A stretch of DNA of 64,000 nt, from the NCBI RefSeq assembly GCF_900116345.1, contig NZ_FPAH01000004.1, positions 44,860 through 108,859 on the forward strand. The letters are read 5' to 3'. The notes below the pieces were generated by a model that had not been told where the DNA came from, ran no database searches, and was given only the letters and a program-made list of their open reading frames with translations. The DNA comes from Succinivibrio dextrinosolvens (lineage in GTDB: Bacteria > Pseudomonadota > Gammaproteobacteria > Enterobacterales > Succinivibrionaceae). The position numbers and the translations under genes are program-made. This document shows, one piece after another, positions 54,651 through 63,932 of this stretch; position 1 is the stretch's first letter, and each line of letters begins with the position of its first letter.

Positions 54651-54948
54651 GTTTTCTGGAGAATTCCTGGCTGGTGTCCAAATATAGAGCATAGAAAAAG
54701 AATAAACTAATACCCCATTTAAAACTAAGTTATTTTTTTGAGCCACAATCGTAATATTGTAGTTACAAAAGCGCAGGATTATGTGATATTACTTCCATTT
54801 TTCAACAAAAACACACATTTTAATATATGTAGTCACATCTTTATAGAATTTTTGTATTATACTTAAGTCAAAGGTTAGGAAAAGGAATCTGAATTTTGCT
54901 AAAGCTCAGCTTCTATAAAAGATTTTCATTTAGAAAGAGGTAACGATT

Positions 54949-55464
54949 ATGTCAGTAACAGGAATTGCAACCAACGGTGTTAACTATATCAAGGGTACTG
55001 AGTTAGAGGGCATGTCAGTCCAGATGATGGCAGCAATGGTTATGCTTGAGGTTGGTGCCACCAAGAAGAAAGAAGCCGAGATGAAGATTTCTGAGATGAA
55101 GGGCCAGAACGATAAAGCAAAACAGCTGAATAATCTTCTTGACAAAATGAATGGCGAGCTTGGCAAGTACACCAAGGATGAGGATTCAGATAAGGCTGGC
55201 AGAGCTATAATTTTAGCTAAGTATATGAATGAAGCAAAAGGCTTAGGTGTTGATATTTCTAATTGGTGTGGCTCTAAGTCTTCAGAGCAGGTGCGTGCTA
55301 TAACTTCCGGCATTCAGCACATGGCAGAGAACTGCAACTCCGACAACCAGACACAGATGGTTAAGCTTCAGGACTTTATGGGCCAGTACAACAGCTTTAT
55401 CAGTGGCGCAAGTGATCAGGTTAAGAACGCAAATCAGATTCTGCAGGGCCTGGCAAAGAACTAG
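54949..55464 (+). CDS. Candidate EspA/SseB-like type III filament or secreted protein
   Basis: The 171-residue protein has no signal peptide and is almost all helical. A hydrophobic stretch (GMSVQMMAAMVMLEVGA) is followed by a long coiled coil (KKKEAEMKISEMKGQNDKAKQL) and a C-terminal helix QYNSFISGASDQVKNANQIL. This order, with a methionine-rich helix and an amphipathic C-terminus, resembles EspA/SseB/IpaD-class tip or filament proteins. Start at 54949 follows AAAGAGG. It is flanked by its own terminator, a copy of the one before it. The call rests on fold pattern, not close similarity. Confidence 0.45.
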   Translation: MSVTGIATNGVNYIKGTELEGMSVQMMAAMVMLEVGATKKKEAEMKISEMKGQNDKAKQLNNLLDKMNGELGKYTKDEDSDKAGRAIILAKYMNEAKGLGVDISNWCGSKSSEQVRAITSGIQHMAENCNSDNQTQMVKLQDFMGQYNSFISGASDQVKNANQILQGLAKN

Positions 55465-55636
55465 TAATAAGGCTACTGCATGTTGTTGAGCCTGAGAACA
55501 CACTGTCAGTAATAGACTGTATTGCTGAGTGGTTACCTCAGAAGACAACATGCAGTGTGGAGCAAAGAGAATACAGTTTCAGATAAAGATATTTTTGGAT
55601 TATGCTAGTTTGCAGAAACAGAAAGATATTCTTTTA

Positions 55637-55697
55637 GAACAGATTACTCCTTATGTTTGTTTGTAAGCCTGTAAATTTTTTTACAGGCTTTTTTTTC
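55637..55697 (+). terminator. Terminator, second copy of the duplicated element
   Basis: AAGCCTGTA (55665-55673) pairs with TACAGGCTT (55682-55690), then T-run. It lies about 170 bp after the EspA-like stop and repeats the 37-bp element at 54588. Confidence 0.85.
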
Positions 55698-55769
55698 ACC
55701 AAAAAATCATGAAAACAGAGCAGTCACAAGCTGTCTTAATCTGTTGAAAAGGAGAATCAAGAAAAGAAA

Positions 55770-56207
55770 TCAGAGCTTGAGGATGAAAGTTACAGGACCG
55801 TCATTTTCAAGAGTTACCTTCATATCGGCAGCAAACTCACCATGCTGTACAGATGGAAGTTTCTCTTTGGCATAAGCCATAAACTTGTCGTAAAGTTCCT
55901 TAGCCTCAGCTGGAGGCATGGCAGGATCGAAGCTAGGACGGTTACCAGAGGCTGTATTAGCAGCCAAAGTAAACTGGGATACCACCAGTACATTTCCTTC
56001 AACCTGAGAAACATTGAGATTCATCTTTTCGTTTTCATCATAGAACATTCTGTATTTTAAGATCCTGTCAAACATCTTATGACAGAGCTGCTCGTTATCC
56101 CCTCTTTCAAGACCAAGGAAAACCAGAATTCCCTTATCAATCTCCCCTACGGTCTTTCCTTCAACCACAACCTTTGCAAAATTAACTCTCTGCAGCAGTG
56201 CTATCAT
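55770..56207 (-). CDS. dtd: D-aminoacyl-tRNA deacylase
   Basis: The 145-residue protein matches DTD over its length: MIALLQRVNFAKVVVEGKTVGEI at the start, VSQFTLAANTASGNRPSF with the catalytic-face motif, and the cross-subunit NDGPVTFIL at the end. It frees tRNAs from D-amino acids and misloaded glycine. It is divergent from rpsU. Confidence 0.95.
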   Translation of the reverse strand: MIALLQRVNFAKVVVEGKTVGEIDKGILVFLGLERGDNEQLCHKMFDRILKYRMFYDENEKMNLNVSQVEGNVLVVSQFTLAANTASGNRPSFDPAMPPAEAKELYDKFMAYAKEKLPSVQHGEFAADMKVTLENDGPVTFILKL

Positions 56208-56295
56208 TTAGATTAATCCTTAAAAAAACATCTCATCATTAAGAGCATTAAGCTACCACAAATCGCAAGGATATGCATCTTAAGATTGTGCTTAA

Positions 56296-56649
<354 letters not shown>

Positions 56650-56737
56650 TCACGCATCTTTGTCGAAAGACATGGCTGAATTAGTCTAGTTGCTTGGTGC
56701 ACTAGCTAAAATCTATCACTAGATTTAAATTTATAAA

Positions 56738-56765
56738 AAAGGGGAAAGATAATTCTTTCCCCTTT
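56738..56765. terminator. Bidirectional terminator rpsU / esterase-like gene
   Basis: AAAGGGGAAAG, loop ATAATT, CTTTCCCCTTT: an 11-bp perfect stem between convergent genes, with A- and T-rich flanks on both strands. Confidence 0.85.
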
Positions 56766-56782
56766 CTGTTTTCTAAATTCTG

Positions 56783-57916
56783 TTACATTATAAGTCCATC
56801 ATCTTCACCATCATCGTCATCTTTTGAGTCTGATGAATCACTATCAAGGCCCGCAACCTCTTCCCAGAATGAAGTGGCTCTGCCAATCCAGTTGATACTT
56901 ACAGAAGAGTTAGGATCAAAGCCGACACCAAAGCCATGCTGTAGTCTTGGAATCAGAATAAACTTTGATTCAATTCCCATCTTATTCAGATTATTGATGG
57001 AGGACTTCAAAATTGTCTTGTTAACAATTCGATCCTGATCGCCAACCACAATTACTGTTGGCACATCATTCTCAGATGGGTAATAGCTAAGTGGATAGCT
57101 AAAGATATTAGCAACAGGCTTTTCTTCAAGGGTTCCCTTCAACTCGCCTTTTTCTGAATTCTGAGTTACGTTAATAATCAGCTGAGCTCCAACAGCTGCT
57201 CCCCATAAGGAATACTTATCCTTACGTACCTTCAGCTTATCAGCATTATTTTTAACGAAGTTGATAGCAGTAATTAAATCCTTTGAACCTTTAATCAGAT
57301 TTCCTGATCTGTAGGAGAGGACGAACGCGTTGAAGCCTGCATTGGAGACACGCAGCGCGATTGGCAGACCTTCATGAATTGTACTGCGGTAGCTGTAGCC
57401 ACCAGGAAGAATAATAGCGAATGGAGCATTTTCATCACCTCTAAAGAAATACAACCCAGTTTCAGCTAAAGTAGGATCCCCCTTAATATCCTCTTTAGAA
57501 TAGATCGGATAGAATACTCTTTCTTTATTTTCTATTTTAGTTGCCAGATAATCTAGGCTTTCAAGAGTATTATCGGTAGTTATATTATGATGAATTGACA
57601 TAATATTCTGCAATTCATCAAGATGAACCGCCAAATCAGACTGTTTGGTATTTGGCATCAAAATCTGTGCGAATGGTTTGAATCCTGGATAATTCAGAAC
57701 ATCCTCAATGGTATTCTTGGCATTGAAATGTAGATCTTTGCTTTTCTGTTCTGCATTAGTCTTGCTTCTTCTAAATCTTACTGCTGATTCATCATCCAGA
57801 AGCACGTTGTAGTAATTATCACTATCTCCAATATCTGCAGATACAGGAACTACTGACTGAGATGCAAAAAGCACAGATCCAAATAGTATTGCCAGATAAT
57901 GTAATTTAAACTTCAT
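56783..57916 (-). CDS. Secreted alpha/beta-hydrolase-like protein lacking the nucleophile Ser
   Basis: The 377-residue protein has a signal peptide ending PVSA-DIG, a helical region, then an alpha/beta hydrolase domain (IILPGGYSYRSTIHEGLPIALR; VGDQDRIV with Asp; LQHGFG with His327). At the nucleophile elbow, where GxSxG is expected, it reads GAAVG, so Ser is replaced by Ala241. Asp and His are kept. The acidic tail (SDSSDSKDDDDGEDD) is unusual. It may be a binding protein or an inactive esterase. A sequencing or assembly change should be ruled out. Confidence 0.65.
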   Translation of the reverse strand: MKFKLHYLAILFGSVLFASQSVVPVSADIGDSDNYYNVLLDDESAVRFRRSKTNAEQKSKDLHFNAKNTIEDVLNYPGFKPFAQILMPNTKQSDLAVHLDELQNIMSIHHNITTDNTLESLDYLATKIENKERVFYPIYSKEDIKGDPTLAETGLYFFRGDENAPFAIILPGGYSYRSTIHEGLPIALRVSNAGFNAFVLSYRSGNLIKGSKDLITAINFVKNNADKLKVRKDKYSLWGAAVGAQLIINVTQNSEKGELKGTLEEKPVANIFSYPLSYYPSENDVPTVIVVGDQDRIVNKTILKSSINNLNKMGIESKFILIPRLQHGFGVGFDPNSSVSINWIGRATSFWEEVAGLDSDSSDSKDDDDGEDDGLIM

Positions 57917-58157
57917 ACAATCTTACTCAAACCACATCATTTCTAAAGAAAACCGATTATTTTTCAATTTCTATTCTAAGAAAAAATAACAGTTTCACAT
58001 ACTACATATGTTAGAAGACAAATGGGCATTTTAAAAATAACAAAACATAAGAATTTGAGCTTGGTATAATTTATTTATTATGTATTTGCGGAAGAAAGCA
58101 GTTATTTAGAATAATCCACTTTTACCACTCAATTTCTTTTACCAAGCTCAATAAATT

Positions 58158-59090
58158 TTAAGGTAGGAAATTGCCTGCTGCAAGGTAAAGCTCATACCAT
58201 TCGTATTTTGAGAGTTTTACATCACAGGCTTTTGCACTTTCAACCACTCTGTGCTGCTTGGTGGTACCAATTACAGCTTGCATCAGAGCAGGATATCTCA
58301 ATACCCAGGCAATAGCAACAGCAGTTGGAGTAGTATTCTGCTCCTGAGCGATGCGGTTTAGTACCTTGTTAAGCTCAGGATACTCAGGAGAGCCCACAAA
58401 TACGCCTTTGAAGAAGCCATACTGCATTACAGACCAGGCCTGAACCACAATCTTGTGAAGTCTGCAGTATTCAAGCACGCCACCATCTCTCATCACAGAA
58501 GAATCGGTGTCCATATTTACAGTATAGCCCGCGTTGAGCATAGGAGTATGACAGATACTCAGCTGCACCTGGTTGGTTGCAATGGGGAAATCCAGACCGG
58601 TCTTAAGTAATTTCATCTGCATAGGATTCATATTACTTACACCAAAGGACAGAACCTTTCCTTCTGAGTGAAGCTGATTGAAGGCCTCCCCTATCTCATC
58701 GGGCTCCATAAGAGCATCAGGTCTGTGCAGCAGCAGACAGTCCATCTGTTCAATATTCATTCTCTTCAAAGAACCATTGACAGCTTCAATGATGTGCTCC
58801 TTAGAGAAATCAAATATTGTCAGTTTTCCGGTCTCCTTTCTGATACCACATTTACTCTGAACAATGAAGGAATCTCTCAGAGATGGATTCTTTTTAAAAA
58901 CCTCACCTAATAAGGCTTCAGCTTTTCCTTCAGAATAGCAGTCAGCAATATCAAGAAAGTTAATACCATTATCTCTAGCTGTATTCAGCAGTGCATCAAT
59001 CCCCTGAAGATCAAGCTCAGGTATTCGCATCAGACCTAAAACGACCTTGGATGCCTTAGCACGGTTACAGCCAAACTCTATATACTCCAT
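58158..59090 (-). CDS. Aldo/keto reductase
   Basis: The 310-residue protein has the family residues: Asp and Tyr in FLDIADCYSEGKAE, Lys in VQSKCG and His in LLLHRPD. It likely uses NADPH to reduce sugar aldehydes or similar. It is the last gene of a three-gene operon, 15 bp after a hydroxyacid dehydrogenase gene. Substrate unknown. Confidence 0.88.
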   Translation of the reverse strand: MEYIEFGCNRAKASKVVLGLMRIPELDLQGIDALLNTARDNGINFLDIADCYSEGKAEALLGEVFKKNPSLRDSFIVQSKCGIRKETGKLTIFDFSKEHIIEAVNGSLKRMNIEQMDCLLLHRPDALMEPDEIGEAFNQLHSEGKVLSFGVSNMNPMQMKLLKTGLDFPIATNQVQLSICHTPMLNAGYTVNMDTDSSVMRDGGVLEYCRLHKIVVQAWSVMQYGFFKGVFVGSPEYPELNKVLNRIAQEQNTTPTAVAIAWVLRYPALMQAVIGTTKQHRVVESAKACDVKLSKYEWYELYLAAGNFLP

Positions 59091-59105
59091 AATCTGCTCC
59101 TGTGG

Positions 59106-60035
59106 TTAATGAGCAATTTCATTTACCAGTTTTTCACCATGAATAAATGCTTTTACATTCGAGGATGAAATTCTGACAATACGGTTCTTGGTCTCATCCA
59201 GAAAGAACCAGCCTGCAACATGAGGAGTTAACAGGAATTTAGGCTCTGACCACAAAGGATGATCCTTTGGAAGTGGTTCAGGAGAGAATACATCCGATGC
59301 GGCGCCCCCAAGCTGACCAAAGTGCAGCGCATCTAAAAGATCATCCTGATTCATAGCATCACCACGACCAACATTGATGAAATAAGCTCCTTTCTTCATC
59401 TTGGAGAACATCTTCTTGTCAAAAAGTGAGGTGGTCTCTTTTGATGAAGGCAGAACATTAACCACGATATCAGCCTCTGCAACAGCTTTATCTGCATCAG
59501 AAAGAGCATACATCTCGTCAATGTAGTCAGGCTTATCCTTAACATTTCGTCTAACACCGATAACCTTCTTAGCACCTAGAGCCTTAACTTTGCGGGCATA
59601 GCTTCTGCCGATATCGCCAAGACCGAATACAGCAATGGTAGAACCTTCGACAGATATAATCTTGCCACAGTCAGACCAGTCTTTATTGTTCTGTTTATCA
59701 CGGTACAGATGGAAATGACGAATTAAAGAGAAGGTCATCGCCAGAATATGCTCACCTACTGCAGGACTGAATGCGCCAACACAGTTACAAAGCTTGGTGT
59801 TAGGTGATACAAAGCCAAGATAATTGTCATAACCGGCGGAGTTTAGATTGATAAGTTCGAGATGAGGAGCCTCTTTTACTACTGCAGGAGGAACATTACC
59901 CACAAGAATATTTACATCCTTTAAATCTGCAGGTGTTACCTCTGAAGGCTTTTTCAAAATTAGCTCCAGTTCAGGATCCTTATACATCTCAAGCTGTTGC
60001 TCGTTTGGTTCTAAAACAATTAGCACTTTTTTCAT
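59106..60035 (-). CDS. D-isomer 2-hydroxyacid dehydrogenase
   Basis: The 309-residue protein has the NAD-binding GLGDIGRSYA near 140, NVGRGDAM and a C-terminal HVAGWFFLDE, where His is the acid-base residue. It converts 2-hydroxyacids to 2-ketoacids. It lies between a Gfo/Idh/MocA enzyme and the aldo/keto reductase, which suggests a sugar-acid or polyol pathway. Confidence 0.9.
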   Translation of the reverse strand: MKKVLIVLEPNEQQLEMYKDPELELILKKPSEVTPADLKDVNILVGNVPPAVVKEAPHLELINLNSAGYDNYLGFVSPNTKLCNCVGAFSPAVGEHILAMTFSLIRHFHLYRDKQNNKDWSDCGKIISVEGSTIAVFGLGDIGRSYARKVKALGAKKVIGVRRNVKDKPDYIDEMYALSDADKAVAEADIVVNVLPSSKETTSLFDKKMFSKMKKGAYFINVGRGDAMNQDDLLDALHFGQLGGAASDVFSPEPLPKDHPLWSEPKFLLTPHVAGWFFLDETKNRIVRISSSNVKAFIHGEKLVNEIAH

Positions 60036-60065
60036 TTGAAGTTCCTTATGTCTTACTGTTTTACA

Positions 60066-61052
60066 TTATTCGAAAGGATATTTGATTCCCATCTGAGCTC
60101 TGATGGAATCCATTAGATTCATCATATACAGAATTCGTTCATGAGACATTGACCTACACTGTATTTCTCCTTTATTTATAGCATTGCAGGCCTCTTCAAC
60201 CTCGTACTCAAAACCTGTCAGCTGCTCTGGTGCCTTGATCTCCTTTATAAGGTTGTAAGCTTTGTCGAAAACCTTTAGCGATTGAGGATTATTGATATTC
60301 TCAACCATGATAAATCCATCTGAACCGTGAATCATACCGTATCGGTCTGAAACACAAAGAGCTGATGAACAAAGGACTGCCATTTTTGCTGTATCCTTGT
60401 AAACAAAAGTAACAGAGTCTGACATATCCACGCCCGCAGCATTCTTTATGCAGGACGCTTCGACATCATCAGGATCACCTAGAATCATATTGGCAAAGTT
60501 CAGAGCATAAATTCCAACATCAAGTAAGGCACCTCCAGCAAGCTCAGGCTTTAACAGTCTTTCCTTCTGTGTCATGTTGTAGCTAAGATTTGCTGTTACC
60601 ATCATTGGCTTACCGATGATACCAGACTTAATTTCATCATCTATGATTCGGCGCATTGGCTGATAACGGGTCCATATACCCTCAGTGATAAATACCTTCT
60701 TGTTCTCAGAAAGCTCTAAAAGCTCTTTAGCCTGTTTTGCGTTCACAGTAAAAGGCTTTTCACAGAGAACATTTTTTGAATGCTCAAGACAGCTTTTACA
60801 CTGTTCAAAATGAAAGTTGTGGGGAGTAGCTATATAGACAAGCTCGATATCAGGATCGTTATAAAGCTCATCATAAGAGCCATAGGCTTTTTCAATATTA
60901 AATTCCGAAGCGAATTGTTTGGATTTGTCTAATGATCTTGAGGCTACGGCTGCGAGTCTGACAATATTATTGCCTGAAGAATTCATTTTATTGATGGTGG
61001 TTGCCATGACTCTGGCGATACTTCCTGCGCCCAGGATAGCAAAATTAAGCAT
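60066..61052 (-). CDS. Gfo/Idh/MocA family oxidoreductase
   Basis: The 328-residue protein has FAILGAGSIARVMA at the N-terminus and the family motif CEKPFTVNAKQA near residue 97. The C-terminal half is the Gfo-type dimer domain (GGALLDVGIYALNFA). It is the first gene of the three-gene oxidoreductase operon, 30 bp before the next. The substrate is likely a sugar or sugar derivative. Confidence 0.9.
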   Translation of the reverse strand: MLNFAILGAGSIARVMATTINKMNSSGNNIVRLAAVASRSLDKSKQFASEFNIEKAYGSYDELYNDPDIELVYIATPHNFHFEQCKSCLEHSKNVLCEKPFTVNAKQAKELLELSENKKVFITEGIWTRYQPMRRIIDDEIKSGIIGKPMMVTANLSYNMTQKERLLKPELAGGALLDVGIYALNFANMILGDPDDVEASCIKNAAGVDMSDSVTFVYKDTAKMAVLCSSALCVSDRYGMIHGSDGFIMVENINNPQSLKVFDKAYNLIKEIKAPEQLTGFEYEVEEACNAINKGEIQCRSMSHERILYMMNLMDSIRAQMGIKYPFE

Positions 61053-61223
61053 TAACTTCTCCTCAATATCTCACTATTTTACTTATACAGTAATATCAAG
61101 TTATATAGCTTAAAGCAAGATTGAGCAAGAAAAGTATTTAAAGGATGGAAAGTTTGTCAAAAAAATTAAGAAAAGAAAAGCTGAATTTAATACAAGCTCT
61201 GCAAAATGCAGAGCCTGTAGGAA

Positions 61224-61508
61224 TTATTCTTCAAAATCTACAGCAACACGCTCTAGAGTGATGTCTTTACAGATACTTGCAACAGCAACATGACGAGGAT
61301 CGGTTGCGTATGCATTTAAATCCTCCATTGAATCAAATTCACAGATAAGAGATGCAGAGAACTTCTCTTTAGGGTTGATGTTTGCTCCAACCTCTAAAGA
61401 TTTGAGAACCTCAATCTGACCTACAAGACCTCTTAGACCATCCAGGAACTGGTTCATCTGAGCTTCGGTTCCTTCCTTGAATTTCCACATAACTACGTGT
61501 TTTATCAT
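61224..61508 (-). CDS. Dabb (stress-responsive A/B barrel) protein
   Basis: Start at 61508 (MIKHVVMWKF), with AAGG eight bases before. The 94-residue protein has the Dabb pattern: HVVMWKFKEG, LEVGANINP, SLICEFDSMEDLNAYATDPRHVAV. Dimers of this fold bind small molecules, but function is unknown. It is the last of four genes in one run with the TIGR04076 gene. It is a fold relative of LsrG but is 24 kb from the lsr locus. Confidence 0.8.
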   Translation of the reverse strand: MIKHVVMWKFKEGTEAQMNQFLDGLRGLVGQIEVLKSLEVGANINPKEKFSASLICEFDSMEDLNAYATDPRHVAVASICKDITLERVAVDFEE

Positions 61509-61518
61509 CATCTCCACC

Positions 61519-61788
61519 TTAAAGTTTTTTGTCGATTTTTTCTATTTTAAATACATTTATAGTATCCACATCAGGACAGCAGAAGGTTGCACAGCCTTCC
61601 TCCTGATGAGGAATTTTTCCTCCATAACGAAGAATATCGATATAGGGAAAAGCCACGTGACAGGCCATAGGACACAACTGTCCACGCTCGGTATCAAAGT
61701 CAAAGGTATCCCCTACCTTATGACCTCGATGGCAGGGATGTTTTCCAAGCCTGTCAATGATTGTTATTCTTATTTTAGGTCTGGCCAT
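61519..61788 (-). CDS. TIGR04076 family protein
   Basis: The 89-residue protein has KIRITIIDRLGKHPCHRGHKVGD and the cysteines CP-x2-C, GCATFCCPD, the plan of the small TIGR04076 family of unknown function. The Cys residues may bind a metal. It overlaps no gene but is 3 bp from the nitroreductase stop, so it belongs to the same operon. Confidence 0.8.
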   Translation of the reverse strand: MARPKIRITIIDRLGKHPCHRGHKVGDTFDFDTERGQLCPMACHVAFPYIDILRYGGKIPHQEEGCATFCCPDVDTINVFKIEKIDKKL

Positions 61789-61791
61789 GAT

Positions 61792-62325
61792 TTAGTCAAT
61801 ATAGAATTCTCTCTGAGGAAGACGAGGAGCAGCTGCAGGTAAATCGCCTTCAGGATAACCTAAAGCCAGATGACCAACACCAACAAAATCATCGGCATTT
61901 AAACCTAAGGAGTGAAAGATGTCCTTGTAAACATCAAACTTTAAACCTTCCTTGGCACGGTTAATCCAGCATGAACCTAAACCAAGAGAATGAGCGGCAA
62001 TCATCATGTTGCCTAAAGCAAGAGTGCCGTCTGCAAAGGCAGTCTTATCATTTGCCTTAAGAGAACCTGCAACCAGGATAATTACAGGAGCACCGTAGAA
62101 GGTATCAGTATTAGGACTTCCCATAATCTCGGCATTAACCTTTGTTATCTCGTCAATCAATTCCCTGTTGGTTATGGTAATGATTACAGGAGCCTGTTTA
62201 CCTTTGCCTGATGCAGCATACAGACCAGCTTCAACAACCTGCTTTAGCAGATCTTTTGATACAGACTGATCCTTGTACTTTCTTACAGAACGTCTGGTTT
62301 TAATACATTCAAGAACAGATTCCAT
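61792..62325 (-). CDS. Nitroreductase family protein
   Basis: The 177-residue protein starts with RRSVRKYKDQSVSKDLLKQVVEAGLYAASGKGKQAP, the FMN-binding N-terminus of this family, and has LGNMMIAAHSLGLGSCWIN and ALGYPEGD. It reduces nitro groups or flavins with NAD(P)H. Start at 62325 lies 9 bp after the GNAT stop. Role in the operon unclear. Confidence 0.9.
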   Translation of the reverse strand: MESVLECIKTRRSVRKYKDQSVSKDLLKQVVEAGLYAASGKGKQAPVIITITNRELIDEITKVNAEIMGSPNTDTFYGAPVIILVAGSLKANDKTAFADGTLALGNMMIAAHSLGLGSCWINRAKEGLKFDVYKDIFHSLGLNADDFVGVGHLALGYPEGDLPAAAPRLPQREFYID

Positions 62326-62334
62326 ATTAGACTC

Positions 62335-62826
62335 CTAGATTATTTTATACAGATTAGTAATTGATAGTAACTTGCCGAATTTTCTTCCGGTTTCAGGAAT
62401 CGTTCCTCCATCCTCAAAACCAAAAGACTTGAACAGGTTAATACTTTTCTCGTTATCAGTTGTAATCACAGCAATGATGTTATGAAGATCATCTCTAGAT
62501 TCAGCATATTCTAAAACATATTTGCAGAGTTTTCTTCCTATCCCCTGCTTTCGATGATCTTTGTGGACGTATAGAGAAATCTCTGCAGTCTGAGCATAAG
62601 CATCGAGAAAACGGTATGGAGATAAAGAACAATAGCCAACAACCTCATTGTCATCGTCAACATAAACAAAGATAGGATGATTGGAATCATTGTGGCCTAA
62701 AAACCACTTAATGCCGACTGAATGATCTCTAGGCTGAGTATCAAAGGTAACAGTAGTGTTTAAAACCTCATGATTGTAGATTTTGTTAATTGAAGCAACA
62801 TCATCTAAAGTAGCGTTTCTAATCAT
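62335..62826 (-). CDS. GNAT N-acetyltransferase (PAT/MnaT-like)
   Basis: The 163-residue protein starts IRNATLDDVASINKIYNHEV and has HKDHRKQGIGRKLCKYVLEYA, the acetyl-CoA-binding loop, and LFKSFGFEDGGTIPETGRKFG, as in methionine/phosphinothricin N-acetyltransferases. It heads the four-gene run with nitroreductase, TIGR04076 and Dabb genes. Confidence 0.85.
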   Translation of the reverse strand: MIRNATLDDVASINKIYNHEVLNTTVTFDTQPRDHSVGIKWFLGHNDSNHPIFVYVDDDNEVVGYCSLSPYRFLDAYAQTAEISLYVHKDHRKQGIGRKLCKYVLEYAESRDDLHNIIAVITTDNEKSINLFKSFGFEDGGTIPETGRKFGKLLSITNLYKII

Positions 62827-63010
62827 TTTGAAAAATCATAATTAAAAAGAAAATAGTTAAAGTGTAACTTATGTTTTTTTATAAGTAAAATCAACAAAAA
62901 TGAATTTTTCTTAATCTATTCTATAATATTGTGGAAGAAAATATCTTCTCCTAATCTCATAAATTAATACAATTTTACAATAAGATTCATTTAAGAGGAT
63001 CTGTAGAGTT

Positions 63011-63676
63011 ATGAAAAATGCAATGAGACCTGCTATGTTAGCCTCTCTAGGTATACCTGTATTACAAACACTTATCAGTAAAAATCCAATGAAGGCATTC
63101 TCAAAGGATAAATATCAATTCATATGTCTCTCCCAGATAAAAGGCAGAAGACGTTACAGAAGTGATCTTTTAAAACAGGAAAAATTTGCAACTGCCTTAA
63201 AAGATAAAATTGATTCATTCAAACTGCTGAAGAAATTGACAATCAATCCTGTTACAGGATCTATGCTACTTGAATATACCTGCGCAGAAGAAAAGATCGA
63301 TGAAATGATGGCGGCACTTAATGAGCAGAGTAAAAAACTAAGTGAGGCCAATAAACAGACTCAGCAACAGAAATCTGGGAAACAGAAATTTCGGAAAGTT
63401 GCTAAAGGAGCAATGGGAGCCTCAGCAGCATTTGCTGCCGGTAAAGGAGCGGCTGCAATTGGAAAAGGCATGGGAATGGGTATGAAAGGAGGCGGAGTTA
63501 CTTCACTACTCCCAACTCTATTCTCTTCATTAAATCTTAGCGGATTATCAGGAATTGTCGCTACAGCATGTCTTGCCTGGGGAGGCTATAAGTTATTTAC
63601 CAGAAAACAGATTCCGGTGGGACCACAGCTTGTATGGTTCGGATACAAGGCAGTTGAAGGATTAACAAAAAAATAG
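63011..63676 (+). CDS. HMA_2-like protein with glycine-rich membrane segment
   Basis: The 221-residue protein has an N-terminal ferredoxin-like region (KGRRRYRSDLLK, then LTINPVTGSMLLEYT) that recalls HMA_2 domains. No metal-binding CxxC is present. A Gln/Lys linker leads to a Gly/Ala/Met-rich stretch (AAFAAGKGAAAIGKGMGMGMKGGG) and one transmembrane segment. HMA_2 proteins are often linked to membranes and their role is unknown. It is next to the rRNA operon end, convergent with it. Confidence 0.6.
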   Translation: MKNAMRPAMLASLGIPVLQTLISKNPMKAFSKDKYQFICLSQIKGRRRYRSDLLKQEKFATALKDKIDSFKLLKKLTINPVTGSMLLEYTCAEEKIDEMMAALNEQSKKLSEANKQTQQQKSGKQKFRKVAKGAMGASAAFAAGKGAAAIGKGMGMGMKGGGVTSLLPTLFSSLNLSGLSGIVATACLAWGGYKLFTRKQIPVGPQLVWFGYKAVEGLTKK

Positions 63677-63688
63677 TATTCAGATACG

Positions 63689-63719
63689 AAAAAACCGAGA
63701 TGCAAAAACATCTCGGTTT
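63689..63719 (-). terminator. rRNA operon terminator
   Basis: Minus strand: AAACCGAGATG, loop TTTTTG, CATCTCGGTTT, then T-run. An 11-bp stem about 12 bp past the 5S 3' end. Confidence 0.88.
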
Positions 63720-63731
63720 CTCAGAAAGGGA

Positions 63732-63850
63732 AGCCTGGCGGTGACCTACTCTCACACAAACGTACGTTGCACTACCATCGGCGTTACTGCATTTCACTTC
63801 TGTGTTCGGAATGGGAACAGGTGGTTCTACAGCACTATGGCCGCCAGGCG
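63732..63850 (-). rRNA. rrf: 5S ribosomal RNA
   Basis: The minus strand has the 5S outer stem GCCTGGCGGCC ... GGTCACCGCCAGGC and the internal ATGCAGTAACGCCGATGGTA, with CCCATTCCGAACACAGAAGTG. Length about 119. It is the last gene of the rRNA operon, which enters from the right edge. Confidence 0.95.
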
Positions 63851-63932
63851 AATTGGGTTTAACTTAAAAAACTTCTAGCTGTTCAAACTTCTTCTTAGTC
63901 TCTTGCGTACTCCAGATGCCTTCCGGGGTTGT

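Noticed and set aside
54435..54746. A 103-residue minus-strand frame overlapping the hairpin and terminator between tsaD and the EspA-like gene
   Set aside because: It runs through two terminator hairpins, has no ribosome site and its product looks random; the DNA there is explained by structures and the broken plus-strand frame.
61224..61508. LsrG encoded by the Dabb gene
   Set aside because: The fold class is related, but the gene is 24 kb from lsr, in a different operon, and its residues fit Dabb better.
63851..63932. tRNA between 23S and 5S
   Set aside because: The gap is about 80 bp and no cloverleaf or T-loop sequence was found.
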